From Paraplanobispora siamensis (GTDB taxonomy: Bacteria; Actinomycetota; Actinomycetes; Streptosporangiales; Streptosporangiaceae): a DNA stretch of 64,000 bases. A program made the position numbers and the translations under genes. The notes below the pieces were generated by a model. The model was not told the origin of the DNA and ran no database searches. It worked only from the letters and a program-made list of their open reading frames with translations. Positions 8,686 to 17,345 of this stretch are shown piece after piece. Numbering within the stretch: position 1 is the first letter of the stretch; the number at the start of each line of letters is the position of its first letter. Location of the stretch: positions 124,001-188,000 of the forward strand of contig NZ_BOOJ01000029.1 of assembly GCF_016863175.1 (NCBI RefSeq), given 5' to 3'.

Positions 8686-8779
8686 TCCCCGTGATCAATC
8701 GGGGGAGGGCTGGCAGACTTTGGGGGTCTTTTTTTGTGTTCTGCCGGTGATGCGGAGAACGTCCCTCGGGGGAGAGTCG

Positions 8780-9550
8780 ATGGCGCGGCGTGTGGGTTCG
8801 CTGGGGTTGGCGGCGGTGGTTCTGGCCGGGGTCGCCGGGTGTGGGGGCGGTGCGGAGGCGCCGGCGCAGGTGCTGGAGGCCGCGGGGGTACGGCAGAGCG
8901 TCGTGTGCATGGGGACGGGGAGTCCGGCCGTCGTGATGGTGCACGGCATCGGGGACCGGGCGAACTCGGGTGACCTCGTACCGGCGCAGGAGCTGCTGTC
9001 GGACAAGCACCGCACCTGCCGGTACGACCGGCCCGGGGCGGGGCAGAGCCCGCCTCCGCCGCGGACCGGGCGGACGGGCGACGACCTGGTGGCGGAGCTG
9101 TCCGCGGTGGCGGACCTGGCCGACCCCTCGGCTCCCGTCATCGTCGTGGCGCACTCCTTCGGCAGCTATCCCGCGCTGCTGATGGCGGGCGCGCACCCGG
9201 ACCGGGTGGCGGGCCTGGTGCTCGCCGACGCCGTGGACCCGGGGCTGGGTCTGCTGGCCGCGCTGGGCGCCGGCAGCTGGAAGGAGGCGCGTCAGGGCCG
9301 CGAGGGCCTGGACCTGGAGACGGTGGAGCGCCAGGTCGGCCAGGTCGGCTCGCTGGAGCGGCTTCCCCTGGTCGTGGTCAGACGCGGGGAGGGCGTGAGC
9401 CAGGCCTGGCTGGCGGCGCAGCAGGCGCTGGCGGGCAGGTCCGCCCGCGGCAAGCTGCTGGTGGCCGAGGACAGCGGGCACGAGGTGCCCTCCGACGCCC
9501 CCGAGAAGGTCCGCGAGGCGGTGGAGGCTCTGCCCGGCCTCGGAGAATGA
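8780..9550 (+). CDS. Alpha/beta hydrolase lipoprotein
   Basis: 256 residues from ATG 8780, preceded by GGGGGAGAG. The N-terminus is a lipoprotein signal with lipobox LAGVAGC, so the enzyme should be anchored outside the membrane. The hydrolase fold follows: oxyanion-region HGIGDRAN near 56-63, nucleophile Ser in AHSFGSY, and His in DSGHEVP near the end. The acid is probably Asp in LADAVDP. The Ser elbow is AHSFG rather than GxSxG, which is common in this family. Substrate is unknown; extracellular esterase or lipase-like activity is plausible. Larger upstream readings overlap the previous gene and are rejected. Confidence 0.85.
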   Translation: MARRVGSLGLAAVVLAGVAGCGGGAEAPAQVLEAAGVRQSVVCMGTGSPAVVMVHGIGDRANSGDLVPAQELLSDKHRTCRYDRPGAGQSPPPPRTGRTGDDLVAELSAVADLADPSAPVIVVAHSFGSYPALLMAGAHPDRVAGLVLADAVDPGLGLLAALGAGSWKEARQGREGLDLETVERQVGQVGSLERLPLVVVRRGEGVSQAWLAAQQALAGRSARGKLLVAEDSGHEVPSDAPEKVREAVEALPGLGE

Positions 9551-9701
9551 TGCTTCCCGGGCGAAGAGGGGTCGGGCCGGAGAGGATCGCGACGCCCGGA
9601 TAGGTTGAGGGGACGGACCGGCAGGCCGGACGCGTGGTCGTGGGCGCTCCACCGCCCGGCCGGCGGTGGGCCGGTCGGGCGCGAACAGCGGAGGAGGGGG
9701 C

Positions 9702-10550
9702 ATGACCGTCATCGTCGTCACCGGTGCCACCGGGAGACTCGGAGGGCGGGTCGCCCGGCTGCTGTCCGGGGCCGGTCTCGCGCAGCGGCTCGTCGTACGC
9801 GATCCGGCGCGGGCCCCGCGGCTGGACGGGGCCACGGTGGTCGCGGCCGAGTACGGCGACGCCGAGGCGGCGCGCCGGGCGCTGGAAGGCGCGGGCACCG
9901 TGCTCATGGTCTCGGCCTCGGAGACGCCCGACCGGGTGGAGCGGCACCGCGCCTTCGTCGACGCCGCGGCAGAGGCCGGGGTGGGGCACCTGGTCTACAT
10001 CTCCTTCTACGGCGCGAGCCCGACGGCCACCTTCACCCTGGCCCGCGACCACTGGGCCACCGAGGAGCACATCCGCGGCAACGGGCTGGCGTTCACGTTC
10101 CTGCGCGACAACCTGTATGCCGACTTCCTGCCCTTCATGGTCGGCGAGGACGGGGTGATCCGCGGTCCGGCGGGGCAGGGGCGCGTCGCCGTCGTCGCTC
10201 AGGACGACATCGCCGAGGTGGCCGCCGCCGTCCTGCGGGATCCGGCCGGGCACGCGGGCCGGACCCACGACCTGACCGGGCCGCAGGCCCTCACCTTCAC
10301 CGAGATCGCCGAGATCATCAGCTCGGTCACGGGCAGGAAGGTGACCTACCACCCCGAGACGCTGGAGGAGGCCTACGCCTCCCGCGCCTCCTACGGCGCC
10401 CCGGACTGGCAGGTGGACGCCTGGGTGTCGACCTACACCGCCGTCGCGGCCGGGGAACTGGCGGGGGTCGGCTCCGCCGTACCGGACATCACCGGCCGTC
10501 CCGCGACCTCCCTGGCCGACCTGCTCCGCCGGACCCCGGGATCTCCGTGA
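9702..10550 (+). CDS. NmrA-like NAD(P)-binding reductase (atypical SDR)
   Basis: 282 residues from ATG 9702, behind GGAGGAGGGGG. GATGRLGGRVARLL (residues 7-20) is the atypical-SDR glycine-rich loop. SASETPDRVERH and VYISFYGASPTATF follow the pattern of the NmrA/QorB group, whose members act as NADPH-quinone reductases or redox sensors and often lack the classical Tyr-Lys pair. A quinone reductase-like role is inferred only. The stop codon begins a three-copy 28-bp repeat. An MBL hydrolase follows 88 bp downstream in the same direction. Confidence 0.8.
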   Translation: MTVIVVTGATGRLGGRVARLLSGAGLAQRLVVRDPARAPRLDGATVVAAEYGDAEAARRALEGAGTVLMVSASETPDRVERHRAFVDAAAEAGVGHLVYISFYGASPTATFTLARDHWATEEHIRGNGLAFTFLRDNLYADFLPFMVGEDGVIRGPAGQGRVAVVAQDDIAEVAAAVLRDPAGHAGRTHDLTGPQALTFTEIAEIISSVTGRKVTYHPETLEEAYASRASYGAPDWQVDAWVSTYTAVAAGELAGVGSAVPDITGRPATSLADLLRRTPGSP

Positions 10551-10623
10551 CCGGAGCCGGCCCTCAGGATCTCCCTGACCGGAGCCGGACCCCGCGATCT
10601 CCGTGACCGGAGCCGGGCCGTGA
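10540..10623 (+). repeat. Three-copy 28-bp tandem repeat over the NmrA-like stop codon
   Basis: Units start at 10540, 10568 and 10596, each opening GATCTCC(G/C)TGACCGGAGCCGG. The first unit's TGA (10548-10550) is the stop codon. CTCCG-TGAC-CGGAG inside the unit is also a small hairpin, so the array may double as a weak terminator. Confidence 0.9.
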
Positions 10624-10638
10624 CGGACAATTCGGTTC

Positions 10639-11577
10639 ATGAGTTCATCGCGGCACGACCACGCCCTGCCTCCGGCCCGCGTCGAGGAGGTCTCCGACGG
10701 CGTGTACGCCTACATCCAGCCCGACGGAAGCTGGTGGATCAACAACACCGGCTTCCTCGCCGGGCGGCGCGGTGTGATCAGCATCGACTCCTGCGCCACC
10801 GAGCGGCGCACCCTGGCCTACCGCGAGGCGATCAGGTCGGTCACCGACCGGCCGGTCACCACGCTGGTCAACACCCATCACCACGGTGACCACACCTTCG
10901 GCAACTTCGCCTTCCCCGAGGCGACCATCGTGGGGCACGAGAAGACCCGCGAGCGGGTCATCGAGGAGGGGGTCTCGGAGTACCTCACCGTGGCCTGGAC
11001 GCCCGTCGAATGGGGGAACCTCAGGACGGACCCGCCCTTTCTCACCTACACGGACGGGGTCACGCTCTACTCCGACGACCTGCGCTGCGAGGTCCGGCAC
11101 GTGGGCGTCGCCGCGCACACCACCAACGACTCGATCGTGTGGATCCCGGAGCGCCGGGTGCTGTTCTCCGGTGACCTGGTCTTCAACGAGAGCACGCCGT
11201 TCGTCCTGATGGGGTCGGTGCTGGGCGCGCTGCGGGTGCTCGACGACCTGCAGGCCCTGGACGCCCGGACGATCGTGCCCGGCCACGGCGGGGTCTGCGG
11301 GCCGGGCGCCATCGACCAGGTCCGGGGTTATCTGCGGTTCGTGCTGGAGACCGCCGAGCGCGGCCGCAAGGCCGGTCTCTCGCCGCTGGAGACGGCGCGC
11401 GAGACCGACCTGGGGGAGTACGGCGAGATGCGCGACCCCGAGCGCATCGTCGGCAACCTGCACCGGGCCTACGCCGACCTCGACGGCCGGGCGCCGGGGG
11501 AGCCGATCGACGTGGTGACCGCGGTCCTGGAGATGATCGAGTTCAACGGCGGCAAGCCGCTGACCTGCCTGGCCTGA
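10639..11577 (+). CDS. Metallo-beta-lactamase fold hydrolase
   Basis: 312 residues. The zinc motif HxHxDH is at residues 80-85 (NTHHHGDHT). Further ligands are visible: His in VGVAAHTTND, Asp in LFSGDLVF, and His in IVPGHGG. This is the normal two-metal set of MBL hydrolases (glyoxalase II, lactonase and related). The substrate is not deducible. Helical C-terminal region (EMRDPERIVGNLHRAYADLDG) resembles MBL hydrolases of the SoxH/quinoprotein-relay type. ATG 10639 follows the stop-codon repeat of the previous gene; no strong ribosome site is present. Confidence 0.85.
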   Translation: MSSSRHDHALPPARVEEVSDGVYAYIQPDGSWWINNTGFLAGRRGVISIDSCATERRTLAYREAIRSVTDRPVTTLVNTHHHGDHTFGNFAFPEATIVGHEKTRERVIEEGVSEYLTVAWTPVEWGNLRTDPPFLTYTDGVTLYSDDLRCEVRHVGVAAHTTNDSIVWIPERRVLFSGDLVFNESTPFVLMGSVLGALRVLDDLQALDARTIVPGHGGVCGPGAIDQVRGYLRFVLETAERGRKAGLSPLETARETDLGEYGEMRDPERIVGNLHRAYADLDGRAPGEPIDVVTAVLEMIEFNGGKPLTCLA

Positions 11578-11658
11578 CCCGCATCCGCGCGGCCCGGCCT
11601 GATCCAGACGACCCGACGGCCCGGCGGGTGCCGGTGAGACGCCCGCCGGGCACGCGGA

Positions 11659-13593
11659 TCACGGGGCCAGGTGCCGCGACCACCACTCCAGGACCGCCTC
11701 GAAGCGCTGCAGGCGGTGCCTGGGCCGTCCGCTGCGGGTGAGCTCGTGGCCCTCCCCGGGGAACAGCAGGAACTCGGCCGGGACGCCGTTCCTGCGCAGG
11801 GCGACGAACATGCGCTGGGCCTGCTCGACCGGGCAGCGCCAGTCCTCCTCCGAGTGCACCACCGCGAACGGCAGGGTGATCCGGTCGGCGTGGTAGAGCG
11901 GGCTCATCGCCCGCTGGGCCTCGGCGCTGGGGCCGCAGTAGGCCTCGGCGAAGTACCAGCCGATGTCGGAGGAGCCGACGAAGGAGTCCCAGGCGTTGAC
12001 CGCGCGCTCGCTCCAGGCGGCCTTGAAGCGCGACCCGTGGTGGGCGGACAGCCAGCTGGTCATGAACCCGCCGTAGGAGCCGCCCATCACGCCCACCCGC
12101 TCCGGGTCGCACTCGGGCTCGGCCAGCGCCGTGTCCAGCAGCGCGAGCACGTCGTCGGCGTCCACGGTGCCGAGCGCGCCCACCACGGCCTGGCCGTGCG
12201 CCTGGCCGTACCCGGCCGAGCCGCGCGGGTTGGGCAGCACCACCGCGTACCCGGCGGCGGTGTAGACCTGGGTCTCGTCCAGGAAGCCCCACCCGTGGTG
12301 GTGGAACGGTCCGCCGTGCACGTTGAGCAGGACGGGGTGGGGCCCCTCGCCCTCGGGTACGGCCAGCCAGCCGTGCACCGGGTAGCCGTCGCGCGAGACG
12401 CCGTTGAGCTCCCGCAGCGGCCGGGTCCCGGCCAGCGGGCCGCAGAAGTCGGCCAGCACCCGGCCCCACGGCTCGGCGTCCGGGCCCGGGTCCCCGCCGG
12501 CCGGGACGGCCTCGACGACCTGGCCGGGGTGCTCGGGGGTGGAGAGCGTCGCGACGGTGCGCCCGGCGTCGGCGGCGAACGCCTTGACGTTGGCCCGCTC
12601 GCCGAGCACAACGGGCAGCTTCTCCAGCGGCGCGTCCAGCGAGCCGGAGCGCACCAGGCGCACCTCGATCGCGCCGCGCGTGCGCACCGCCACCAGGATC
12701 CCGTCCTCGACGGGCACCGGCGTCAGCGGCTCGCAGTCGACGGACTCCTCCTCGGTCAGCCGCGTCCCGGTCGCGGGCTCGCCGCCGATCCGCAGGGGCG
12801 CGCGGTACAGGCCGGTGTTGCGGGCCACCGTCTGGACGCCGGTGAACTCCGTGCCGAGGTAGAGCACCTCGCCGCCGGGCAGCGCGACCGGGCAGGAGGC
12901 GGAGCCGGCGCTGCGGACCACCAGGACGGGGTCGCCGCCGATCGCCGGGACCGCGTACAGGTCGTTGTGCAGGCTGTCGGGGTCGAGGTCGCGCGGGGCG
13001 GAGACCAGCACGTGCTCCTCGTGCCAGAAGGGGTCCTCGACGCCGCAGCGTCCGTCGGTCAGCCGTACCGGCTGGGGGATGTCGGCCAGCACGTTGATCA
13101 CGTACAGGACCGCCGGCCGGTCCTGGATGAAGCCGATGTTGTCGTAGCGGTAGCGGAAGCGGGTGATCCGGCGCGGCGCCTCGGCCGCGGCCTGCACCCC
13201 CTCCTCGGTGCCGTAGCGGCCGGGTTCGGGGCACCGCGCCACGAAGGCGATGCGGCGGGAGTCGGGAGCCCACACCGGGGCGCCCGCCCCGAGTGGCAGG
13301 TCGGTGACCGCGCGGGCCTCGCCCCCGCCGGTCGGCATCACGTGCAGTTGCGGCCGGCCGCCCGCGCTCGCCCGCAGGAAGGCCACCCAGGCGCCGTCGG
13401 GGGAGATCCGCGGCGCGGTGTCGTGGTCGCCATGGGTGAAGCGCACGGGCGGGCCGTCGTCCGGGATCCGCCACAGGCTGCCACGGTAGGAGTCGGTTTC
13501 CAGGTCGGGGTGTGAGACGTCGGTCAGGAGAAGGTCGCCGTGGAGGGCGACGGTGCCGGGGACGTGCAGTAGGGCGAGGTCTTCTGGGCGCAT
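11659..13593 (-). CDS. S9 family prolyl oligopeptidase-like serine peptidase
   Basis: About 644 residues from ATG 13593; a GTG at 13611 would add six. The N-terminal two-thirds is a beta-propeller with TolB-like turns (RISPDGAWVAFL, VWAPDSRRIAFV). The last third is an alpha/beta hydrolase with HGGPFHHHGWGF, nucleophile Ser in GGSYGG (about residue 500), Asp in VHSEEDWRCP and His in GEGHELTRSG. This is the acylaminoacyl-peptidase/dipeptidyl-peptidase branch. No signal peptide, so cytoplasmic oligopeptide turnover is likely. Convergent with the MBL gene, 81 bp apart. Confidence 0.9.
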   Translation of the reverse strand: MRPEDLALLHVPGTVALHGDLLLTDVSHPDLETDSYRGSLWRIPDDGPPVRFTHGDHDTAPRISPDGAWVAFLRASAGGRPQLHVMPTGGGEARAVTDLPLGAGAPVWAPDSRRIAFVARCPEPGRYGTEEGVQAAAEAPRRITRFRYRYDNIGFIQDRPAVLYVINVLADIPQPVRLTDGRCGVEDPFWHEEHVLVSAPRDLDPDSLHNDLYAVPAIGGDPVLVVRSAGSASCPVALPGGEVLYLGTEFTGVQTVARNTGLYRAPLRIGGEPATGTRLTEEESVDCEPLTPVPVEDGILVAVRTRGAIEVRLVRSGSLDAPLEKLPVVLGERANVKAFAADAGRTVATLSTPEHPGQVVEAVPAGGDPGPDAEPWGRVLADFCGPLAGTRPLRELNGVSRDGYPVHGWLAVPEGEGPHPVLLNVHGGPFHHHGWGFLDETQVYTAAGYAVVLPNPRGSAGYGQAHGQAVVGALGTVDADDVLALLDTALAEPECDPERVGVMGGSYGGFMTSWLSAHHGSRFKAAWSERAVNAWDSFVGSSDIGWYFAEAYCGPSAEAQRAMSPLYHADRITLPFAVVHSEEDWRCPVEQAQRMFVALRRNGVPAEFLLFPGEGHELTRSGRPRHRLQRFEAVLEWWSRHLAP

Positions 13594-13791
13594 GACCTGG
13601 GACGCTATCACTGGGGGACGAACCGGTCACTGGTTGCGGAAAGCCATATTTCTCATCCCTTGACGGACAGGTCTTACCCCTCCATGAGGATCATCTGAAG
13701 AGCGGCATGTCGGGATTTGGGGCTGTGCATATCGGATCACGGGTAACGGTTGAGCGATCAGTGATGTCGTGACACGTTGGGAGAAAAGCCG

Positions 13792-14925
13792 GTGAATGGA
13801 CATTCCGTGGTCTCTGCCAGAAGAGTGATTTCCCGCGTTGTGTACGGCTCCCGCTACGACCGCGTGCCCTGGGGGCAGCGGATCTACGTTCGCCCGGGCG
13901 AGCGCCTCGCCCGCGAGATGCAATGGCGCATGAGACTGCGCCGGGCCCCGGTCATCACCCTGGAGGAGTTCCAGAAGCAGATGGAACTGGGGGAGATCGA
14001 GGAGTTCATCACCTGCCACCTGTGCGGCGACACCCGCCAGCAGCCGCTGTTCCGCCCCACCGGGGGCAAGGGCAAGAAGATCAGCTGGAGCTACCGGGTG
14101 GTGCGCTGCCCGGCGTGCGGCTTCCTGTACCGCAACCCCAACATCCGGCCCGAGCGCCTGGGCGACCTGTACGCCAAGAACTACAGCGGCTTCCTGACCG
14201 GGAACTACGCGGCCGGCCGTCAGCGCCGCTACCGGCTGACCATGGACGCCTTCAGCCCGGTCTTCGACCAGGGACGCGACGGAGACAGGGACCGCCGGCT
14301 GCTGGACTTCGGGTGCGGGTCGGGGCTGTTCCTGGAGCTGGCCGAGCAGCGGGGATTCGACGCGGTCGGCATCGACCTGTCGCCCGACTCGGTGGAGGAG
14401 GCCAACCGGCGGCTCACCCGGGCCCGGGCCTACTACGGCGTCCCGGAGGAGGTGCCGGAGATCGCCGGGGGCGGCTTCGACGTGATCACCCTCTGGTCGG
14501 TCCTGGCCCACCTGCCCCGGCCGATCCAGGACTTCCGCACCTTCCGCGGCCTGCTGGGGCCGGGCGGGGTGCTGCTGATCCTGACGGTCAACGCGGCCTC
14601 CCTGCAGCTCAAGGCCTACGGCAGCAAGTGGAACGGGTTCACCAAGAACCACCTGATGTTCTACTCGGCCGAGACGATGCCGGCGCTGCTGCGCCGTACC
14701 GGATTCGCCGGAGTGACCTTCGCGCCCTTCTACGGCGACACGGTCGAGGCGGGCACCACCAGGCTGCCCGAGCCGATGCGGCGGCGGCTGCGCCGCAACG
14801 TCGAGCTCGCCGACGGCGGGAACATGCTGCGCGCGCTGGCGTTCGCCGACGAGGAGGCGATCGAGAAGTGGGGCGCGGGCATGAAGGTCCGCCGCCTGAC
14901 CGGCGCGTCCGAGCCCGTCGGCTGA
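13792..14925 (+). CDS. Class I SAM-dependent methyltransferase with zinc ribbon
   Basis: 377 residues from GTG 13792, chosen for GGGAGAA upstream. Residues about 75-110 hold a two-knuckle zinc ribbon (CHLCGDT and CPACGFLY). The Rossmann methyltransferase core follows: motif I LLDFGCGSGLFLELA, motif II GIDLSPDSV, then ITLWSVLAHLPRPIQDF and GGVLLILTVN. Such ribbon-methyltransferases often modify sugars or lipids in surface glycan pathways, but no glycan genes are adjacent. The 198 bp upstream is the only long spacer before it and presumably holds its promoter. The stop codon starts an approximately 20-bp repeat array. Confidence 0.85.
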   Translation: MNGHSVVSARRVISRVVYGSRYDRVPWGQRIYVRPGERLAREMQWRMRLRRAPVITLEEFQKQMELGEIEEFITCHLCGDTRQQPLFRPTGGKGKKISWSYRVVRCPACGFLYRNPNIRPERLGDLYAKNYSGFLTGNYAAGRQRRYRLTMDAFSPVFDQGRDGDRDRRLLDFGCGSGLFLELAEQRGFDAVGIDLSPDSVEEANRRLTRARAYYGVPEEVPEIAGGGFDVITLWSVLAHLPRPIQDFRTFRGLLGPGGVLLILTVNAASLQLKAYGSKWNGFTKNHLMFYSAETMPALLRRTGFAGVTFAPFYGDTVEAGTTRLPEPMRRRLRRNVELADGGNMLRALAFADEEAIEKWGAGMKVRRLTGASEPVG

Positions 14926-15010
14926 TCACTCGGCCCGTCGGCCGACCACGCGGCGCACCGGCCGATCCCGGGTCCACCGGTCGAGCCCGAGGCTCACCGG
15001 CAGACCCGGG
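14911..15010 (+). repeat. Degenerate ~20-bp tandem repeat over the methyltransferase stop codon
   Basis: Five blocks with period about 20 bp fill the space between the convergent methyltransferase and dehydrogenase stops. Blocks 1 and 2 (14911, 14931) agree at 15 of 20 positions, as do blocks 2 and 3. Later blocks share CACCGG and CGA(G/C)CCCG. The TGA stop (14923-14925) is in block 1. Confidence 0.7.
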
Positions 15011-15013
15011 CCG

Positions 15014-15775
15014 TCACAGCAGCGTGAGACCGCCGTCCACGGCCAGGACCTGGCCGGTGACGTAGCCCGCCTCGGCCGACAGCAGGAAGGTCACCACGCT
15101 CGCCACCTCCCAGGCGGTGCCCTGACGGCCCATCGGGATCATCACCCGGTCCCGGTGCTCCCAGAGCTTGGCCGCGTCCCGCCCGAGAGGCGTGTCGATC
15201 AGGCCGGGGGCGACCAGGTTGGCCCTGATCCCCAGGCCCGCGCCCTCCAGCGCGACGTGCTTGGCCAGGCCGACGAGCCCGGCCTTGGAGGCGTCGTAGG
15301 CCGGGATCAGGCTGCCGGGACGCAGTCCGGCCACCGAGCCGATGAAGACGATCGACGCGCCGGACCTCAGCAGCGGCAGCGCGCCCTTGCAGATCAGGAA
15401 GTGGCCGCGCAGGTTGACCGCGAACACCCGGTCCCAGTCGTCCGCGCCGGTCCCGGCCAGGGCGAGCCCGGCGCCGATCGCGGCGTTGAGCACGATCCCG
15501 TCCACGGCGCCCACCCGGCCGGCCAGCGCCTCGCAGGCGTCGCCGTCGGCGAGGTCCACGGCGACCACCTCGGCCCGCCCGCCCTCGCGGGTGATCCACT
15601 CGGCGGTCTCGGCGGCCGACTTGTCGTCCACGTCGGCGCAGACCACCGCGGCGCCCTGCCGCGCGGCCTCGACCGCGATCGCTCTGCCGTTGCCGGGCGG
15701 CGCGTCCGGCTCGGAGGAGGGGCGGGTCCCCGCGCCCACGACGAGCACACGTTTACCTACCAAGCGATCGTTCAC
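15014..15775 (-). CDS. Short-chain dehydrogenase/reductase
   Basis: 253 residues from the GTG at 15775. The cofactor loop is unusual, VVGAGTRPSSEPDAPPGNG (an insert inside the TGxxxGxG region). The rest is classical: CADVDDK, NAAIG, catalytic Ser in FIGSVAG, Tyr-Lys in YDASKAG, and the C-terminal YVTGQVLAVDGG. It resembles FabG-like NAD(P)-dependent oxidoreductases; the substrate is unknown. The start codon is placed by an extended promoter shared with the divergent CMD gene, from which I infer a leaderless mRNA. Confidence 0.85.
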   Translation of the reverse strand: MNDRLVGKRVLVVGAGTRPSSEPDAPPGNGRAIAVEAARQGAAVVCADVDDKSAAETAEWITREGGRAEVVAVDLADGDACEALAGRVGAVDGIVLNAAIGAGLALAGTGADDWDRVFAVNLRGHFLICKGALPLLRSGASIVFIGSVAGLRPGSLIPAYDASKAGLVGLAKHVALEGAGLGIRANLVAPGLIDTPLGRDAAKLWEHRDRVMIPMGRQGTAWEVASVVTFLLSAEAGYVTGQVLAVDGGLTLL

Positions 15776-15811
15776 AACGGTGATCGTAGTAAGTAACCTC
15801 TGGTCCGTGAA
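15771..15811. promoter_or_regulatory. Mirror-image divergent leaderless promoters
   Basis: Rightward: TTCACA (15771-15776), 17-bp spacer, TAACCT (15794-15799), 7 bp to GTG 15807. Leftward: TTCACG (complement of 15806-15811), 17-bp spacer, TACGAT (complement of 15783-15788), 7 bp to GTG 15775. Each -35 overlaps the other gene's start codon, and the two -10 boxes lie about 5 bp apart, so the polymerases should exclude each other. Confidence 0.7.
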
Positions 15812-16385
15812 TCCCCGAGTCGAGCCGCTGCCGCCCGAGCAGTGGGACCCGTTCCTCACCCGGGTGGTCGAGGGAACCGGCCCCTACCACGTCTTCACCA
15901 CCCTGGCCCGCCATCCCGCCCTGTTCCAGGCGTGGATCGGCTTCGGCGCCGCGCTGCTGTACGGCACGCTGCCGGCCAGGGACCGCGAGCTGGCGATCCT
16001 GCGCACCGCGCACCACCGCGGCAGCGCCTACGAGTGGGCCCAGCACGTACGGCTGGCGCGCGAGGCGGGCCTGACCGACGCCGAGATCGAGGCCGTCCGG
16101 GCGACCGGGGCACCCGGTGATCCCGCGACGGCCCGGACGGGGGACGACGGTCCCGCGGCGGCTCGCGGCCACGAGTGGGATCCCGCCGACCGGCTGGTCC
16201 TCGACGTCGCCGACGAGCTCCACGCGCGCGGCGACCTCGCCGACGCCACCTGGCAGGCGCTGTGCGCCCGCTACGACGAACCCGGCCGGATCGAGCTCGT
16301 CATGCTCGTGGCCCACTACGACATGCTCGCCGTCGTCCTGAACACCCTGCGCGTGCCCGTCGAGGAACCCGGCCGGATCCCGTGA
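15807..16385 (+). CDS. AhpD-like carboxymuconolactone decarboxylase (CMD) family protein
   Basis: 192 residues from GTG 15807. The CMD core lies at about 50-95: LPARDRELAILRTAHHRGSA, then YEWAQHVRLAREAGLTDAEI. The CxxC pair of AhpD peroxidases is missing, while the His in EWAQH is kept, as in the gamma-carboxymuconolactone decarboxylase branch. Function is unknown beyond the family. A second helical half (DPADRLVLDVADELH) follows the pattern of actinobacterial two-part CMD proteins. Shares its promoter region with the divergent dehydrogenase, suggesting a joint role. Confidence 0.8.
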   Translation: MNPRVEPLPPEQWDPFLTRVVEGTGPYHVFTTLARHPALFQAWIGFGAALLYGTLPARDRELAILRTAHHRGSAYEWAQHVRLAREAGLTDAEIEAVRATGAPGDPATARTGDDGPAAARGHEWDPADRLVLDVADELHARGDLADATWQALCARYDEPGRIELVMLVAHYDMLAVVLNTLRVPVEEPGRIP

Positions 16386-16412
16386 CCCGCCTGCCGTACC
16401 GGCCGGTCGGGG

Positions 16413-17243
16413 TCAGCGCGGCGCGTCCTGCAGCATCCTGAGCATCCGCAGCGCGTCGTGGGAAGGGGAGCCGGGGGCGGTGGTGTACAGGACCACCCGC
16501 TGGTCCCGGTCGGGAAGGTGCAGCACCTGGCACCACACCTCGATCATGCCGATCAGCGGGTGGTGCATCTGCTTGCGCTGGTCGCGCTGGACGTCCACGT
16601 CGTGCGCCGCCCACAGCCGGCCGAACTCCGGGCTGGCGGCCAGCATCTCCGTCACCAGCTCGCCGATCGACGGGTCGCCGGGATAACGCGCGGTGGCGGC
16701 GCGCAGGTCGGCGACCGCGGTCCGGGCGAAGCCGCCCCGCTCCGGCTCGCAGAGCCCCATGCGCAGGTCGGAGGAGCCGAAGACCCCGCGGACCATGTTG
16801 AGGTCCTGCGGCGCGGCGTCGTCCAGGTCGTGCAGCATGCCCGCCAGCCGGTTCCAGGCGAGGACGTCGTACTTGGCGTCGAGCACGTAGGCGGGGGTGT
16901 CCTCCAGCGACTCCAGCAGGTTCAGCACCCCCTCCGGCACCTCCCGGGACGGTCCGCCACCGGGCGCCGCGGCCTCCCCGGCCAGGTGGAACAGGTGCGC
17001 GCGCTCGTCGCCGGTCAGCATCAGCGCGCGGGCCAGCGCGCCCAGCACCTGGCGGGACGGGCGGGGACCGCGGGCCTGCTCCAGCCGGATGTAGTAGTCG
17101 ATCGACATGCCCGCGAGCTGGGCCACCTCCTGGCGGCGCAGGCCCGGGGTGCGCCGGGGCCCGGCCTCGGGAAGACCGGCCTCGCGCGGAGTCAGGCGGG
17201 CGCGGCGGTTGCGGAGGAATTCGGCGAGCTCGCTGCGGTTCAT
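16413..17243 (-). CDS. XRE-family regulator with MmyB-like ligand domain
   Basis: 276 residues. The helix-turn-helix is at about 35-62 (RRQEVAQLAGMSIDYYIRLEQ), followed by GPRPSRQVLGALARALML. The C-terminal 170 residues are the MmyB-like ligand-binding domain (AYVLDAKYDVLAWNRLA, LIGMIEVWCQVLHLPDRDQR). Such regulators in actinomycetes usually control an adjacent oxidoreductase and may bind fatty acid-like ligands. The gene is divergent from the dehydrogenase at 17346, with 102 bp between, and a near-palindrome GGTGGTACCGCC in the gap. Confidence 0.9.
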   Translation of the reverse strand: MNRSELAEFLRNRRARLTPREAGLPEAGPRRTPGLRRQEVAQLAGMSIDYYIRLEQARGPRPSRQVLGALARALMLTGDERAHLFHLAGEAAAPGGGPSREVPEGVLNLLESLEDTPAYVLDAKYDVLAWNRLAGMLHDLDDAAPQDLNMVRGVFGSSDLRMGLCEPERGGFARTAVADLRAATARYPGDPSIGELVTEMLAASPEFGRLWAAHDVDVQRDQRKQMHHPLIGMIEVWCQVLHLPDRDQRVVLYTTAPGSPSHDALRMLRMLQDAPR

Positions 17244-17275
17244 GCCTCCAGGATGGCCGCTCGCGGGCCGCCGTG

Positions 17276-17287
17276 GGTGGTACCGCC
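17276..17287. promoter_or_regulatory. Candidate XRE operator
   Basis: GGTGGTACCGCC is a 12-bp palindrome with one mismatched pair, midway between the XRE regulator (start 17243) and the dehydrogenase (start 17346). Autoregulation and control of the dehydrogenase from this site are inferred from position. Confidence 0.35.
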
Positions 17288-17345
17288 GATCCCAGCCTCC
17301 CCGGGTCTCTCCCGCCCCGGCCCGGACCCCGGCACGGTGAGACGC

